A stretch of 64,000 nt of DNA. Source: Planococcus maritimus. Its GTDB lineage: Bacteria; Bacillota; Bacilli; Bacillales_A; Planococcaceae. Location of the stretch: assembly GCF_001592825.1 (NCBI RefSeq), contig NZ_LTZG01000001.1:682001-746000 (forward strand), in the 5' to 3' direction. Below the pieces are notes generated by a model, which had not been told where the DNA came from, searched no databases, and saw only the letters and a list, made by a program, of their open reading frames with translations. Both the position numbers and the translations under genes were made by a program. Of this stretch, positions 1 to 10,131 are shown piece after piece (within the stretch, counting starts at the first letter, position 1; the number at the start of each line of letters is the position of its first letter).

Positions 1-142
1 ATAACATAGCCAATAATACGAGCGCATACATGAATTTATTGCGCTTCGGTTTGCGTTGTGTTCTTGTAGCGAGCGGCGCGCCGCAATTATCACAGAACTT
101 TGCAGACTTATCATTCGTCGTGCCGCACTTTGTGCATTTCAT
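1..142 (-). CDS. Zinc-ribbon membrane protein, N-terminal part (cut by window edge)
   Basis: The first 47 codons are visible. The protein opens with a double CxxC zinc knuckle (MKCTKCG then FCDNCG), followed by a basic stretch (RTQRKPKRNK) and the start of a hydrophobic segment (FMYALVLLAML), which runs off the left edge. An AGGAGG ribosome binding site lies seven bases before the ATG, so the start is firm. This matches the common Firmicute layout of a short N-terminal zinc ribbon followed by a transmembrane helix. The function of such proteins is generally unknown, and the domain beyond the helix cannot be seen. Confidence 0.75.
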   Translation of the reverse strand, partial: MKCTKCGTTNDKSAKFCDNCGAPLATRTQRKPKRNKFMYALVLLAML

Positions 143-375
143 AGCTGTACCTCCTGCCGGACATAATTTATCCCCGAATTTTCTTCATTATAAACCTTAG
201 AACGTCAAACCTCCACCTTAGGTTGCCTTTGTAATATTTTGTCCTCAATTGGTAATAAATTTCAAAATTCTGAACAACAAAATGAATAATCAATCGTGAC
301 TTACGGCATATAAAAATAGCCTTTTTAAGTAATTAGAGCTAGCTTGAGGAAAGACGTTTTCGCTAAGAAGCAAAG

Positions 376-711
376 CTACTCGTCTTGCCGACTGCCCCAA
401 TTATGCATTTCCTTTAACAATGGCTTTAAAGAAGTGCCTTTATCAGAAATGGAGTATTCCACTTTCAAAGGCATTTCGTTGAATTGCTTCCGCACAATCA
501 GCTGATCCTGTTCCAATTCCTTTAATTGCTGGCTTAACATTTTATGGGTGATGCCCGGCATCAATTTCTTAAGCTCTCCATAACGATGTATGCCGTCATA
601 CGCTAAATGCCACAGAATGACTGGCTTCCATTTCCCGCCGATTTTTTGAAGTGTATACTCGATCGAACACTTCAGTTTGCCATGCTCGTCCACATTCAGC
701 AATTTGTCCAT
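376..711 (-). CDS. HxlR-family (DUF24) winged-helix transcriptional regulator
   Basis: This 111-residue protein is the full length of an HxlR regulator. The winged helix spans roughly residues 15-100, with family signatures IGGKWKPVILWHL, LKKLMPGITHKMLSQQL and a basic wing ending YSISDKG. Cys15 sits just before the first helix, where YodB, CatR and HypR of Bacillus carry their redox-sensing Cys. It is divergent from the VOC gene at 825, with about 110 bases between them. DUF24 regulators usually control the adjacent divergent gene. An 11-bp palindrome in the shared region (761-771) is a candidate operator. Sensing of electrophiles or quinones is inferred from the family and the Cys position. 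Confidence 0.88.
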   Translation of the reverse strand: MDKLLNVDEHGKLKCSIEYTLQKIGGKWKPVILWHLAYDGIHRYGELKKLMPGITHKMLSQQLKELEQDQLIVRKQFNEMPLKVEYSISDKGTSLKPLLKEMHNWGSRQDE

Positions 712-760
712 TTTGTTTCCCTACTTCCCTTTTGGGTAGCACCTCTCAAAAAAGTGCATA

Positions 761-771
761 CTATTCAATAG
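761..771. promoter_or_regulatory. Candidate HxlR operator palindrome
   Basis: CTATT-C-AATAG is a perfect 11-bp palindrome in the intergenic region shared by the HxlR regulator and the VOC gene. A second, overlapping pair of inverted half-sites is TATTC (762-766) and GAATA (774-778). AT-rich dyads of this type are typical DUF24 operators. Binding is inferred. Confidence 0.35.
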
Positions 772-824
772 CAGAATAATCCCCCATACTGTAACTGTCA
801 ACCAAACAAAGGAGGAATCATCAA

Positions 825-1319
825 ATGATGCCATACCCAAGAAGTTTTTCACATATCGGTTTATCTGTCCCGGACCTCGACAAAGCAGTAGAATTTTACA
901 CCGAAGTACTCGGCTGGTACACCATCATGGAACCAGCACCCGTATACAATGATGATACCGCCATCGGACAAATGTGCCGTGACGTCTTCGGAAATGACTG
1001 GAAGGAATTCCGGATTGCCCATCTTGCCACAGGAGATAAAGTTGGCGTCGAACTGTTTGAATTCCCGCACAATGAAAAACCTGAGAATAATTTCGAGTAT
1101 TGGAAAACGGGCATTTTCCACTTCTGCATTCAGGATCCAAATATTGAAGAATTGGTAGAAAAAATCAAACAGCATGGCGGCAAACAGCGGATGCCGATCC
1201 GTGAATATTATCCCGATGATAAACCTTATAAAATGGTTTACGTCGAAGATCCTTTTGGCAACATTTTCGAAATCTACACACACAGCTATGAACTTACCTA
1301 CTCACAAGGCGCTTATTAA
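825..1319 (+). CDS. VOC-superfamily metalloenzyme (glyoxalase/dioxygenase-like)
   Basis: This 164-residue protein carries two beta-alpha-beta-beta-beta halves of the vicinal oxygen chelate fold. The metal ligands are visible: His10 in FSHIGLSVPDL, a His in GIFHFCIQDP (about residue 98) and a Glu in DPFGNIFEIYT (about residue 149). That H/H/E set is complete, so a mononuclear metal enzyme such as a lactoylglutathione lyase-like isomerase or ring-cleavage dioxygenase is likely. Substrate is unknown. GGAGG lies nine bases before the first of two adjacent ATGs, favouring 825. The divergent HxlR regulator suggests induction by a reactive compound, as with catDE under CatR, which is an inference. 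Confidence 0.85.
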   Translation: MMPYPRSFSHIGLSVPDLDKAVEFYTEVLGWYTIMEPAPVYNDDTAIGQMCRDVFGNDWKEFRIAHLATGDKVGVELFEFPHNEKPENNFEYWKTGIFHFCIQDPNIEELVEKIKQHGGKQRMPIREYYPDDKPYKMVYVEDPFGNIFEIYTHSYELTYSQGAY

Positions 1320-1325
1320 ACGTCA

Positions 1326-1365
1326 AAAACAGGGACCCGCTACATATACGGGTCCCTGTTTTTTT
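1326..1365 (+). terminator. Intrinsic terminator of the VOC gene
   Basis: A 10-bp perfect GC-rich stem (1330-1339 with 1349-1358, 9-base loop) is followed by seven T. A-runs on the other side would let it work on the minus strand too. Confidence 0.9.
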
Positions 1366-1493
1366 GCTGTTCATTTTTAATGCGTTTCACTGAATAGCAG
1401 ATTGAATCGCACTTGCCTATTGGTTTCTCTATTGAAAAAGCAATGCCTGAGCATCGCTTCCTGTATCCATCTCTATAGCAAACCTTTAGCCAT

Positions 1494-1862
1494 TTAGCGG
1501 ACATCGATTCCAGTGATTGTTTGCTGCAATTCGAGTACTTCGCCAAATAGTTGTACGTTCGGTTGTCCGCTCGCTTTCGCCTGATTGTTCACCCGCTGCA
1601 ATAACTCGTCCAATTGTCCTTGGATTTCCTGATACTCCTCAATGGTCAAGTTGTCTTTACTGTTTACACGCTGTTCCAATTGGGCCAATTCTTCTTCCAC
1701 ATCATTTTGAGGACCCAGCCGTTCGATCACTCCGCGTCCTGGTTCGTACTGATTGTTCCCTGTTACAGCCCCGCTGGCAAATGTCGCGGGCTCGGAATGC
1801 GCCATGAATACCAGGCCAAAAGCGAGTGACGAAAGTGAAATGTTCAGAGCAGAAATCTTCAA
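1494..1862 (-). CDS. Small secreted protein of unknown function
   Basis: The 122-residue product has a hydrophobic N-terminal segment (ALNISLSSLAFGLVFMAHS) that looks like a signal peptide, with possible cleavage near ATFA-SG. The mature part is acidic and glutamine-rich, with a predicted helix or coiled coil from about residue 55 (DVEEELAQLEQRVN, IQGQLDELLQRVNNQA). The start is TTG: GGAGG lies eight bases upstream and no ATG fits. I do not recognise a family. An exported helical protein acting at the cell surface is the most that can be said. Confidence 0.65.
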   Translation of the reverse strand: MKISALNISLSSLAFGLVFMAHSEPATFASGAVTGNNQYEPGRGVIERLGPQNDVEEELAQLEQRVNSKDNLTIEEYQEIQGQLDELLQRVNNQAKASGQPNVQLFGEVLELQQTITGIDVR

Positions 1863-1990
1863 ATGATCTTCCTCCTTCGAATGGGTCTGCTTTCACTTTT
1901 AGGCTAACCGATTTCTCTCCTCCCGTAACCCCTTTAGGGACACTCTTCACCAACACTTAACAAACTTTACATAGCGTTTTCAACGCAAAC

Positions 1991-2012
1991 AAAAAAACCG
2001 CCATTACGGCGG
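1991..2012 (-). terminator. Intrinsic terminator of the YuiD-like gene
   Basis: The stem CCGCC/GGCGG (1998-2002 with 2008-2012) is followed on the minus strand by a run of seven T, directly behind the stop codon at 2017. Confidence 0.85.
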
Positions 2013-2016
2013 ATTT

Positions 2017-2550
2017 TCATCTGTAATCTGAACGGCTCATGCGCCCGTTGTGAGGCAGTCGTTTTTGTTGTTCCAAATCCCGTTCGCGATTCTCGATTTT
2101 TGCGGCCACGATGCCGAGCAAAGTGCCGAATGCTGCACCCGCAAACACTTCAATCGGCTGATGCCCAAGCAATTCCTTCAGCTCTTTCTCGCGCTCCACA
2201 AATTCAAAGCTCGGGAACTCTCCGGAAATTTGCATGAAGCTATCCTCGAGATCATTGACCAGTCGTGCGATTTCACCTGTGTGTCGACGGATTCCTTGTG
2301 CATCGTACATAACGATGGCCCCGAATACGACGGCGAGTGCTGTTTCCGTATGGCGTGCGCCTTTATTAGAAGCAACATAGGCAGCGAGTGCTGATACGCC
2401 TGCTGAGTGGGAGCTTGGCATGCCGCCTGTCGTGAAGGCTTGCTGCCAATCCCATTTTCCTGCCACCACTTTATGTGTAACGATTTTCAACCCTTGCGCG
2501 ATGCCAATCGCCCCGAGTGACGTAATCATTCCGCGATTCATCTTTCTCAT
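2017..2550 (-). CDS. YuiD-like divergent PAP2 (DUF212) membrane protein
   Basis: A 177-residue protein with the family blocks GGMPSSHSAGVSALAAY, YDAQGIRRHTG and LGHQPIEVFAGAAFG. The SxHS motif and the later Arg/His block resemble the PAP2/vanadium-haloperoxidase phosphatase core, so a membrane-associated phosphatase acting on a lipid phosphate is plausible. YuiD itself has no established substrate. The open frame extends to a TTG at 2565, but that codon overlaps the ribosome binding site. GGAGG at 2559-2563 lies eight bases before the ATG at 2550, so I start there. It is a single-gene unit with its own terminator. Confidence 0.85.
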   Translation of the reverse strand: MRKMNRGMITSLGAIGIAQGLKIVTHKVVAGKWDWQQAFTTGGMPSSHSAGVSALAAYVASNKGARHTETALAVVFGAIVMYDAQGIRRHTGEIARLVNDLEDSFMQISGEFPSFEFVEREKELKELLGHQPIEVFAGAAFGTLLGIVAAKIENRERDLEQQKRLPHNGRMSRSDYR

Positions 2551-2685
2551 CTTTTCATCCTCCAATACAGTAGCTGCTGCAGCCGATGCTGCCTGATACT
2601 TTCCTTTACCCTGAAATCCTTAAAGATATGTAAAGGCAGGGAATCTTTTTTGGAGGAGCCTCTTTGGCAAAAGACATTGTGTCGT

Positions 2686-4716
2686 TTACTTTAATTGCAA
2701 ATCGACTTCGAACTTCACATTAGGCGAAACGGCCCCTTTGCTGCCGAAGATGGAAAAAGCCGGATACGCTGGAAGCAAACTCTTGGTAGAGGAAGGGATC
2801 GAGTTAGCCGCAGTCAATAAAATCGGCGCGTCTTTTTTAGCCGCGAGTACCGAACCTGCTAAGGCGTCAGGGAAATTTGTGCCCGTCGCAATAAAGGCTT
2901 TTTGTTTCCCCATCGGCAAGCCTTGATTGATCAGTTTTCCGGTGTCGTAGCGGTTTGCTCCGCCGTAGCGTGTAGCATCCGGTAATTGCACCATGACGGC
3001 ATTGCTGATTGCACCGGTTCCGCCAGTTACGATCGTCGAATTTTTGCCGGTGAGTGCTGTTTTCGTTTCTGCCGGCAACGTGCCGGTGCGCGTCAGCAAA
3101 ATCGGAATGCCATGCTTCGCTGCATATGGCGACACCGAAAGCACATCGGGGAAGTTTTGGCCATTTGAGACGACCGCACGTTCACTCGACAGTTCATTCG
3201 CGATCTGGGCGGCTGTGTCGTAGCGTGTTTTGCCGCCGATGCGCCGAACACTTCCGACCAGCTCGCTTACTTGCGTTTTAGTATTTTCAGAAAGTGCACC
3301 GGTACTGCCCAAAAGAATTGCATGTTCCGGCTTCAAACGACGAATTTCAGCTGCTGCAGCCGGATGCAAACTATCTCCTTTGGTCAGCAAGATCGGCGCA
3401 TTTTCCTGGTAGGCAAGCGGCCCTCCAGCTAAGGCATCCGGAAAATCGCTGCCAGTTGCGATGATGACGGTTGAAGCCGAACTCCAACCGGCTTTGGAAA
3501 TGGCTGCCGCCGTTTCGTAGCGCGTCGCACCCGATAGACGGTTCGACCAATGGCTAGCATCCAAACTCAGCGCGCGGTCGACATTCAATCGCCCATGTCC
3601 ATAATAATCATCTTTCCCAACTTTCCCGAGGTCTTTCGCCGTCAGCATCAAGCGTCCTGCGATATCGGTATGGCTAAGTTTCGGTTCATTTGCTTTTAAC
3701 AGCGCTGCCGCACCGGAGACAATTGGCGTCGACATGGAAGTCCCGTCTAATCCACCGAATAAACCATCTGGAAAGATGGAAAAGACACCTGTTCCTGGCG
3801 CAGCGATATCGATTGTTTTGCCATAATTCGAAAAGTCAGAGTGCAGATCCGCAGCATCGGTCGAAGCGACAGAAACCACTTCTTTGTAAGCAGCCGGATA
3901 ATAAGGAGAACTGATGCCGTCGTTGCCAGCAGCAGCCACCACTAGCACATTGTTGGCATGAGCATATTCCACAGCGTCTCTCAAGACGTTCGTGTCTGCA
4001 TAAGCAACCAGGCTCATGTTAATGATGTCTGCTCCATTATCCACTGCACGGTAAACCCCCGCAGCCACATCTGAAATAAAACCATCTTCTCCATCAAATA
4101 CATCAATCGGCATAATGCTCGTTCCCGGAGCTACACCGACTCCGCCTTCATTATTGTTTATATTGCCTGCAATAAGGCCTGCCACATGTGTACCATGAAG
4201 CTCGACACTGACACTGCCAGGTTTTCCTGTGATGATATTGAATGGCGAGACAACTCGGCCCTTTAAATCGGGATGTGCCAAATCAAACCCATCATCAATC
4301 ACCGCCACCAATACATCATCACGTCCAATCGTACGGTCCCAGGCAGATTCTGAACCGATGAGCCGGTGATGGTATTGATAGCCCGCGTAAAACGGATCGC
4401 TCGGGATAGCCGCAAGCTCGACGGGCACATCCGGTTCCACGTATTCGATATCGCTTTGTTTGGATAGTTCAGCCATGAAAGATTCCAGGCTTTGTCCTTT
4501 TGGCACTTCGAGCGTGACGATTTGCCCTTCTCCATTGTTCGCTGTTGTGACTTTTCGTGCAGCCTCATTTTCTATAGTCTGCTCCGTCATTTTCACAATG
4601 ACACGCTCTACCGGTTTTTCAGATGATGCCTGTGCATATTCGCTCGTGCCTAAACTTATCAGAGAAAGGGCTAATGTCGTAGCCGCCATTGCAATAGTTG
4701 TCTGTTTCTTGATCAT
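2686..4716 (-). CDS. Secreted subtilisin-like serine protease (S8) with three CWB2 repeats
   Basis: The protein has about 676 residues. Residues 1-30 form a Sec signal peptide ending EYAQA. A propeptide-like region (to about 105) precedes the S8 domain, with catalytic Asp141 (VAVIDDGFDLAHPDL), His174 (HGTHVAGLIAG), oxyanion Asn265 (AAAGNDG) and Ser327 (GTSMSTP). From about residue 395 three cell-wall-binding type 2 repeats follow, each with an [RS].GG..RY[DE]TA block and ending APILLT or similar. The enzyme should be non-covalently tethered to a wall polymer. The frame opens at a GTG (4746) without a ribosome binding site. The ATG at 4716 has GGTGAG upstream and starts an ideal signal peptide, but the GTG at 4725 remains possible. 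Confidence 0.93.
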   Translation of the reverse strand: MIKKQTTIAMAATTLALSLISLGTSEYAQASSEKPVERVIVKMTEQTIENEAARKVTTANNGEGQIVTLEVPKGQSLESFMAELSKQSDIEYVEPDVPVELAAIPSDPFYAGYQYHHRLIGSESAWDRTIGRDDVLVAVIDDGFDLAHPDLKGRVVSPFNIITGKPGSVSVELHGTHVAGLIAGNINNNEGGVGVAPGTSIMPIDVFDGEDGFISDVAAGVYRAVDNGADIINMSLVAYADTNVLRDAVEYAHANNVLVVAAAGNDGISSPYYPAAYKEVVSVASTDAADLHSDFSNYGKTIDIAAPGTGVFSIFPDGLFGGLDGTSMSTPIVSGAAALLKANEPKLSHTDIAGRLMLTAKDLGKVGKDDYYGHGRLNVDRALSLDASHWSNRLSGATRYETAAAISKAGWSSASTVIIATGSDFPDALAGGPLAYQENAPILLTKGDSLHPAAAAEIRRLKPEHAILLGSTGALSENTKTQVSELVGSVRRIGGKTRYDTAAQIANELSSERAVVSNGQNFPDVLSVSPYAAKHGIPILLTRTGTLPAETKTALTGKNSTIVTGGTGAISNAVMVQLPDATRYGGANRYDTGKLINQGLPMGKQKAFIATGTNFPDALAGSVLAAKKDAPILLTAANSIPSSTKSLLPAYPAFSIFGSKGAVSPNVKFEVDLQLK

Positions 4717-4918
4717 TCTCCTCACCGTCCCCCATAAACTTTCCACTCTATATTTTCTGATAATTCAAATAGATTGTTACAAAAATTATACTTTCTTTCT
4801 GAACAAATGCCTAGACAATGTAAAAATATTTTTGAATTTAGATAAATAATGGATATTATTCTCTACCCTCTGAAACTTCTCTTTTAGCACTAATGGCATA
4901 ATTAATATTAATTTCATC

Positions 4919-4954
4919 AAAAAAATAACCCCTCATCAAATGAATGACAAGGGG
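4919..4954 (-). terminator. Terminator after glpD
   Basis: On the minus strand CCCCT (4950-4954 side) pairs with AGGGG (4929-4933), followed by TT-A-TTTTTTT. The loop is long (about 16 bases), so it is moderately strong. It lies about 20 bases behind the glpD stop. Confidence 0.7.
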
Positions 4955-4973
4955 CTACAGAGCCAGTTAGCAC

Positions 4974-6647
4974 TTATTTACTTAATTCAGATTGGTCGGT
5001 TGGAATGACTGCTTCGTGAAGAAGGGTTTCCAATTCTTTCATGTAGCGCGCTTTCTGCTCGGCCGTCCAATTGAATACGCCTGCCATATAATCTGCGCCG
5101 GCTTGTTTATGTGCATGAACCCAGTGGATATCGAAATACAACGCGCCCGTACGGCGGATGAAGAAATCAACCGGTTTGCAGACCGCTTCGGATTCGATAC
5201 CATATTGCAACATCGCATAGACGAGCGGATCGAGATTATGATCAGCTGCATCAGCCAACCCATCTGTATAATGGCGCAATACTTGATCGACATTTGCGCC
5301 GTAGCGGTTGACGAGCATTTCCATCGCGTCTTCTGTGAGGCCGAATTCAGCCGCACGGTTCATGCGGTCTGCTTTAAATGCTTTAAAGCCTTTTGAACCG
5401 CCGACTTCCCCACCGGAAAGCGCCATTTTTTTCGTCGATACTTTTTTGAACGAAGTACCGTATTCCTCTTGCAATTGCTTAGTAACCAGATCCATGATGC
5501 TCTCGCCCATTTTACGGTAGCCCGTGAGCTTGCCTCCTGCAATTGAAATCAAGCCGGAATCAGAAACAAAAATTTCATCTTTACGGGAAATTTCGGATGG
5601 GTCTTTGCCCTCTTCGTGAATCAACGGACGCAATCCTGCCCAGCTAGATTCGATATCTGCGATTGTGATTCTTACATCTGGGAACATGAAGTTGACAGCT
5701 TCTATGACGTAATCGCGGTCTTCAGTCGTCATCGTTGGATGAGCAATGTCCTGTTTGTAAACCGTATCGGTCGTGCCGACATACACTTTGCCTTGGCGCG
5801 GAATGGCGAATGCCATACGGCCGTCCGGCATATCAAAATAAATCGCTTGCTTCAACGGGAAACGGGATTGGTCAAATACCAAATGGATCCCTTTTGTCAG
5901 CTGCAAAGTTTTGCCTTTTTTCGATTTGTCTTCTTCGCGCAATGTGTCGACCCATGGGCCTGCAGCATTGACGATTCTTTTCGCAAAAATTTCGTGAATC
6001 GTGCCGTCGAGCTGATCTTCCGCTACAACGCCGACCACTTTTCCGTTGTCGTACAAGAAGCCTTTCACTTTCACATAGTTCAGTGCAAGTGCGCCTTTTT
6101 CGACAGCTTTTTTCATGACTTCCATCGTCAAACGTGCATCGTCTGTTTTGTATTCAACGTAATATCCTGCACCTTTTAATCCTTCTTGCTTCACAAGCGG
6201 CTCCCGGCGAATCGCTTCTTCGCGGGAGAACATTTGGCGGCGTTCGCTTCTTTTCACGCCCGCTAAAAAGTCGTAGACGCGCAGTCCTACATTTGTGCTG
6301 AGCGGTCCGAATGTGCCGCCTTTATGGAACGGCAACATCATCCATTCCGGCGTTGTCACATGAGGCCCGTTTTCATAGACGATTTCTCGTTCTTTGCCGA
6401 CTTCTGCGACCATTTTCACTTCAAATTGCTTCAGGTAGCGCAATCCGCCGTGCACGAGTTTTGTCGAACGGCTGGAAGTGCCTGCTGCAAAATCCTGCAT
6501 TTCCAAAACGCCTGCGCGAACGCCGCGTGCCGTAGCATCAAGTGCGATCCCCGCTCCTGTAATTCCGCCTCCGATGATTAATACATCGAGTGGCGCTTGT
6601 TTCATTTGACCATAAGTTTTTGTCCGTTCTAGGCTTGAGAATTTCAT
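4974..6647 (-). CDS. glpD: Aerobic glycerol-3-phosphate dehydrogenase
   Basis: The 557-residue FAD enzyme oxidises sn-glycerol-3-phosphate to dihydroxyacetone phosphate at the inner face of the membrane and feeds electrons to menaquinone. The N-terminal dinucleotide-binding motif IIGGGITGAG lies at residues 24-33. Further family blocks are GTSSRSTKLVHGGLRYL, the substrate-domain stretch GTTDTVY, and the C-terminal helical cap. Length matches Bacillus GlpD. An AAGGAG ribosome binding site lies about ten bases before the ATG. It is the last gene of glpFKD, but a separate leader with an intrinsic terminator (6681-6758) stands between glpK and glpD, so its expression should depend on GlpP antitermination. 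Confidence 0.97.
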   Translation of the reverse strand: MKFSSLERTKTYGQMKQAPLDVLIIGGGITGAGIALDATARGVRAGVLEMQDFAAGTSSRSTKLVHGGLRYLKQFEVKMVAEVGKEREIVYENGPHVTTPEWMMLPFHKGGTFGPLSTNVGLRVYDFLAGVKRSERRQMFSREEAIRREPLVKQEGLKGAGYYVEYKTDDARLTMEVMKKAVEKGALALNYVKVKGFLYDNGKVVGVVAEDQLDGTIHEIFAKRIVNAAGPWVDTLREEDKSKKGKTLQLTKGIHLVFDQSRFPLKQAIYFDMPDGRMAFAIPRQGKVYVGTTDTVYKQDIAHPTMTTEDRDYVIEAVNFMFPDVRITIADIESSWAGLRPLIHEEGKDPSEISRKDEIFVSDSGLISIAGGKLTGYRKMGESIMDLVTKQLQEEYGTSFKKVSTKKMALSGGEVGGSKGFKAFKADRMNRAAEFGLTEDAMEMLVNRYGANVDQVLRHYTDGLADAADHNLDPLVYAMLQYGIESEAVCKPVDFFIRRTGALYFDIHWVHAHKQAGADYMAGVFNWTAEQKARYMKELETLLHEAVIPTDQSELSK

Positions 6648-6680
6648 TCTTAACCGACTCCTTTTCCAATATATTCCACA

Positions 6681-6758
6681 TTAAAAAGAGAGACCCGTAC
6701 ACAGCCGCAGATCTGCATCTGCTGTACTGGCATGGTCTCTCTATGTCTCCGGCCATTT
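6681..6758 (-). promoter_or_regulatory. glpD leader: GlpP-responsive terminator/antiterminator
   Basis: Between glpK and glpD the minus strand carries a long stem (AGAGAGACC at 6734-6742 with GGTCTCTCT at 6687-6695, and an inner GTACAGC/GCTGT-TAC helix) followed by a T run at 6681-6687: an intrinsic terminator about 35 bases before glpD. Just 5' of it is a block (6734-6756, ATG..CGGAGACATAGAGAGACC) closely matched in the glpF leader, and ACAAGTTAA (6772-6780) is identical in both. In Bacillus, GlpP with glycerol-3-phosphate antiterminates such leaders. Binding here is inferred. Confidence 0.8.
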
Positions 6759-6784
6759 ATCTCTCGTTTGATTAACTTGTAAGT

Positions 6785-9140
<2,356 letters not shown>

Positions 9141-9234
9141 TTTCCCTACACCCCTTTTTTAATACCCTGCTTTACCCAAAACATTCACTCTATAAGGCAA
9201 ACAAGATTTCCATGTTGAATCAAGTCCCATAGAC

Positions 9235-9320
9235 AAAAAAATCCGCATCGAACGAAGGCCCATTGGTTTGGGCCTTGTCCGATGCGGATCTCCTATTCTC
9301 CTGCATGGTCCTTAACTTGT
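9235..9320 (-). promoter_or_regulatory. glpF leader: GlpP-responsive terminator/antiterminator
   Basis: On the minus strand a long hairpin (ATCCGCATCG outer stem 9280-9289 with 9241-9250, inner AAGGCCC/GGGCCTT at 9270-9276 and 9255-9261) is followed by seven T. Immediately 5' lies the block 9286-9306, ATG..GGAGAATAGGAGATCC, and ACAAGTTAA (9312-9320). Both recur in the glpD leader, which marks them as likely GlpP target or antiterminator elements. It sits about 95 bases before glpF. Confidence 0.85.
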
Positions 9321-9326
9321 AAAATC

Positions 9327-9355
9327 AATTTAGCAGTTTTTGAAAACGCTGTCAA
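9327..9355 (-). promoter_or_regulatory. glpFK promoter with overlapping cre box
   Basis: A perfect -35 TTGACA (9350-9355), 17-bp spacer and -10 TAAATT (9327-9332) drive the glpF leader. The 14-mer TGACAGCGTTTTCA (9341-9354) fits the CcpA consensus TGWNANCGNTNWCA at every position and overlaps the -35, so carbon catabolite repression by promoter occlusion is expected. Confidence 0.85.
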
Positions 9356-9391
9356 CATTTTTTCAAGCATCTTTAAGGGACTGAAATCTGA

Positions 9392-9437
9392 CAAAAAATG
9401 AAGCCCCGCGTTAACAAGGGCGTCGGTGAAGGGGCTT
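9392..9437 (-). terminator. Terminator after glpP
   Basis: AAGCCCC (9431-9437) pairs with GGGGCTT (9401-9407), followed on the minus strand by CA-TTTTTT, 8 bases after the glpP stop. It separates glpP from the glpF promoter. Confidence 0.85.
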
Positions 9438-9444
9438 GAGTGAA

Positions 9445-9990
9445 TTACGTATCCCATAATTCTGGCTGTGACGTCGAAACGGCTTGCGCTCCGCCTTGAT
9501 AGGCTAGTTCAATGTCTTCCCTCGTACGGATTAAACCGCCCGCAATAATCGGAATGCCGGTCCGTTCGTGAACTTCTTTAATGATTGAAGGAATAAGACC
9601 TGGCAAAAGCTCAATATAATCGGGTTTGACTTGATCGATCAAACTCAAATTATGTTCGAGCGCATGGCTGTCAAGCAAAAACAGACGCTGGATTGTCGTC
9701 AATTTATTTTTCTTCGCGAGTGCGATGACATTGCTTCTGGTCGAGACGATGCCGTCCGGTTTGACTTCACGCACTAAATACTCAATGCCATAAGCGTCCG
9801 TTTTCAAGCCTTGAATCAAATCGGCATGCAAGATGACTTTTTTGCCTGCTTTTTTCGCAGCAGCGACGAGCGGCTTGAGCTGTGCGAGCCGGACCTCCAG
9901 AAAAATGATCGTCTCCTGGTCGCTGGCAAGGAGTCGTTCGAATTCTTTTAAATTACGCATGGCAGGCACTACGCCCTTTAACTTCACCAA
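9445..9990 (-). CDS. glpP: Glycerol uptake operon antiterminator
   Basis: GlpP binds glycerol-3-phosphate and the glp leader RNAs, allowing read-through into glpFK and glpD. Family blocks are VVPAMRNLKEFERLL, KKVILHADLIQGLKTDAYG, GIVSTRSNVI and IIAGGLIRT. The open frame runs up to 10164, but codons 1-58 lie over the divergent promoter region and are unlike GlpP. GGAGGAGG lies eight bases before a TTG at 9990 (GTG at 9987 is the alternative), giving about 181 residues, close to Bacillus GlpP. It is upstream of glpF with its own promoter (10027-10055) and terminator. Confidence 0.93.
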   Translation of the reverse strand: MVKLKGVVPAMRNLKEFERLLASDQETIIFLEVRLAQLKPLVAAAKKAGKKVILHADLIQGLKTDAYGIEYLVREVKPDGIVSTRSNVIALAKKNKLTTIQRLFLLDSHALEHNLSLIDQVKPDYIELLPGLIPSIIKEVHERTGIPIIAGGLIRTREDIELAYQGGAQAVSTSQPELWDT

Positions 9991-10026
9991 CTGGATTTCC
10001 TCCTCCGTTAAAATCGATATAGGGTC

Positions 10027-10055
10027 ATTATGCGCCAGCTTCGTCCCCTGCACAA
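10027..10055 (-). promoter_or_regulatory. Candidate glpP promoter
   Basis: TTGTGC (10050-10055), 17-bp spacer, CATAAT (10027-10032) lie about 37 bases before the TTG start of glpP. This supports the short GlpP start, because a longer protein would begin upstream of its own promoter. Confidence 0.45.
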
Positions 10056-10131
10056 CTATTTGCCCCGTATCTTCAATTCCGCTGCCAATTGCGTTAAAAT
10101 GGCAATAATCAACCAAAAGGAGTTGGCGGTT

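Noticed and set aside
1340-1546. 68-codon minus-strand frame behind the VOC gene
   Set aside because: It starts in the secreted-protein gene region, runs through the terminator at 1326-1365, and has no ribosome binding site.
2612-2640. Direct-repeat site before the YuiD-like gene (CTTTACATATCTTTAAGG on the minus strand)
   Set aside because: The period is 10, not 11, and the second half-site deviates from TTTAACC, so it does not fit the six-site architecture.
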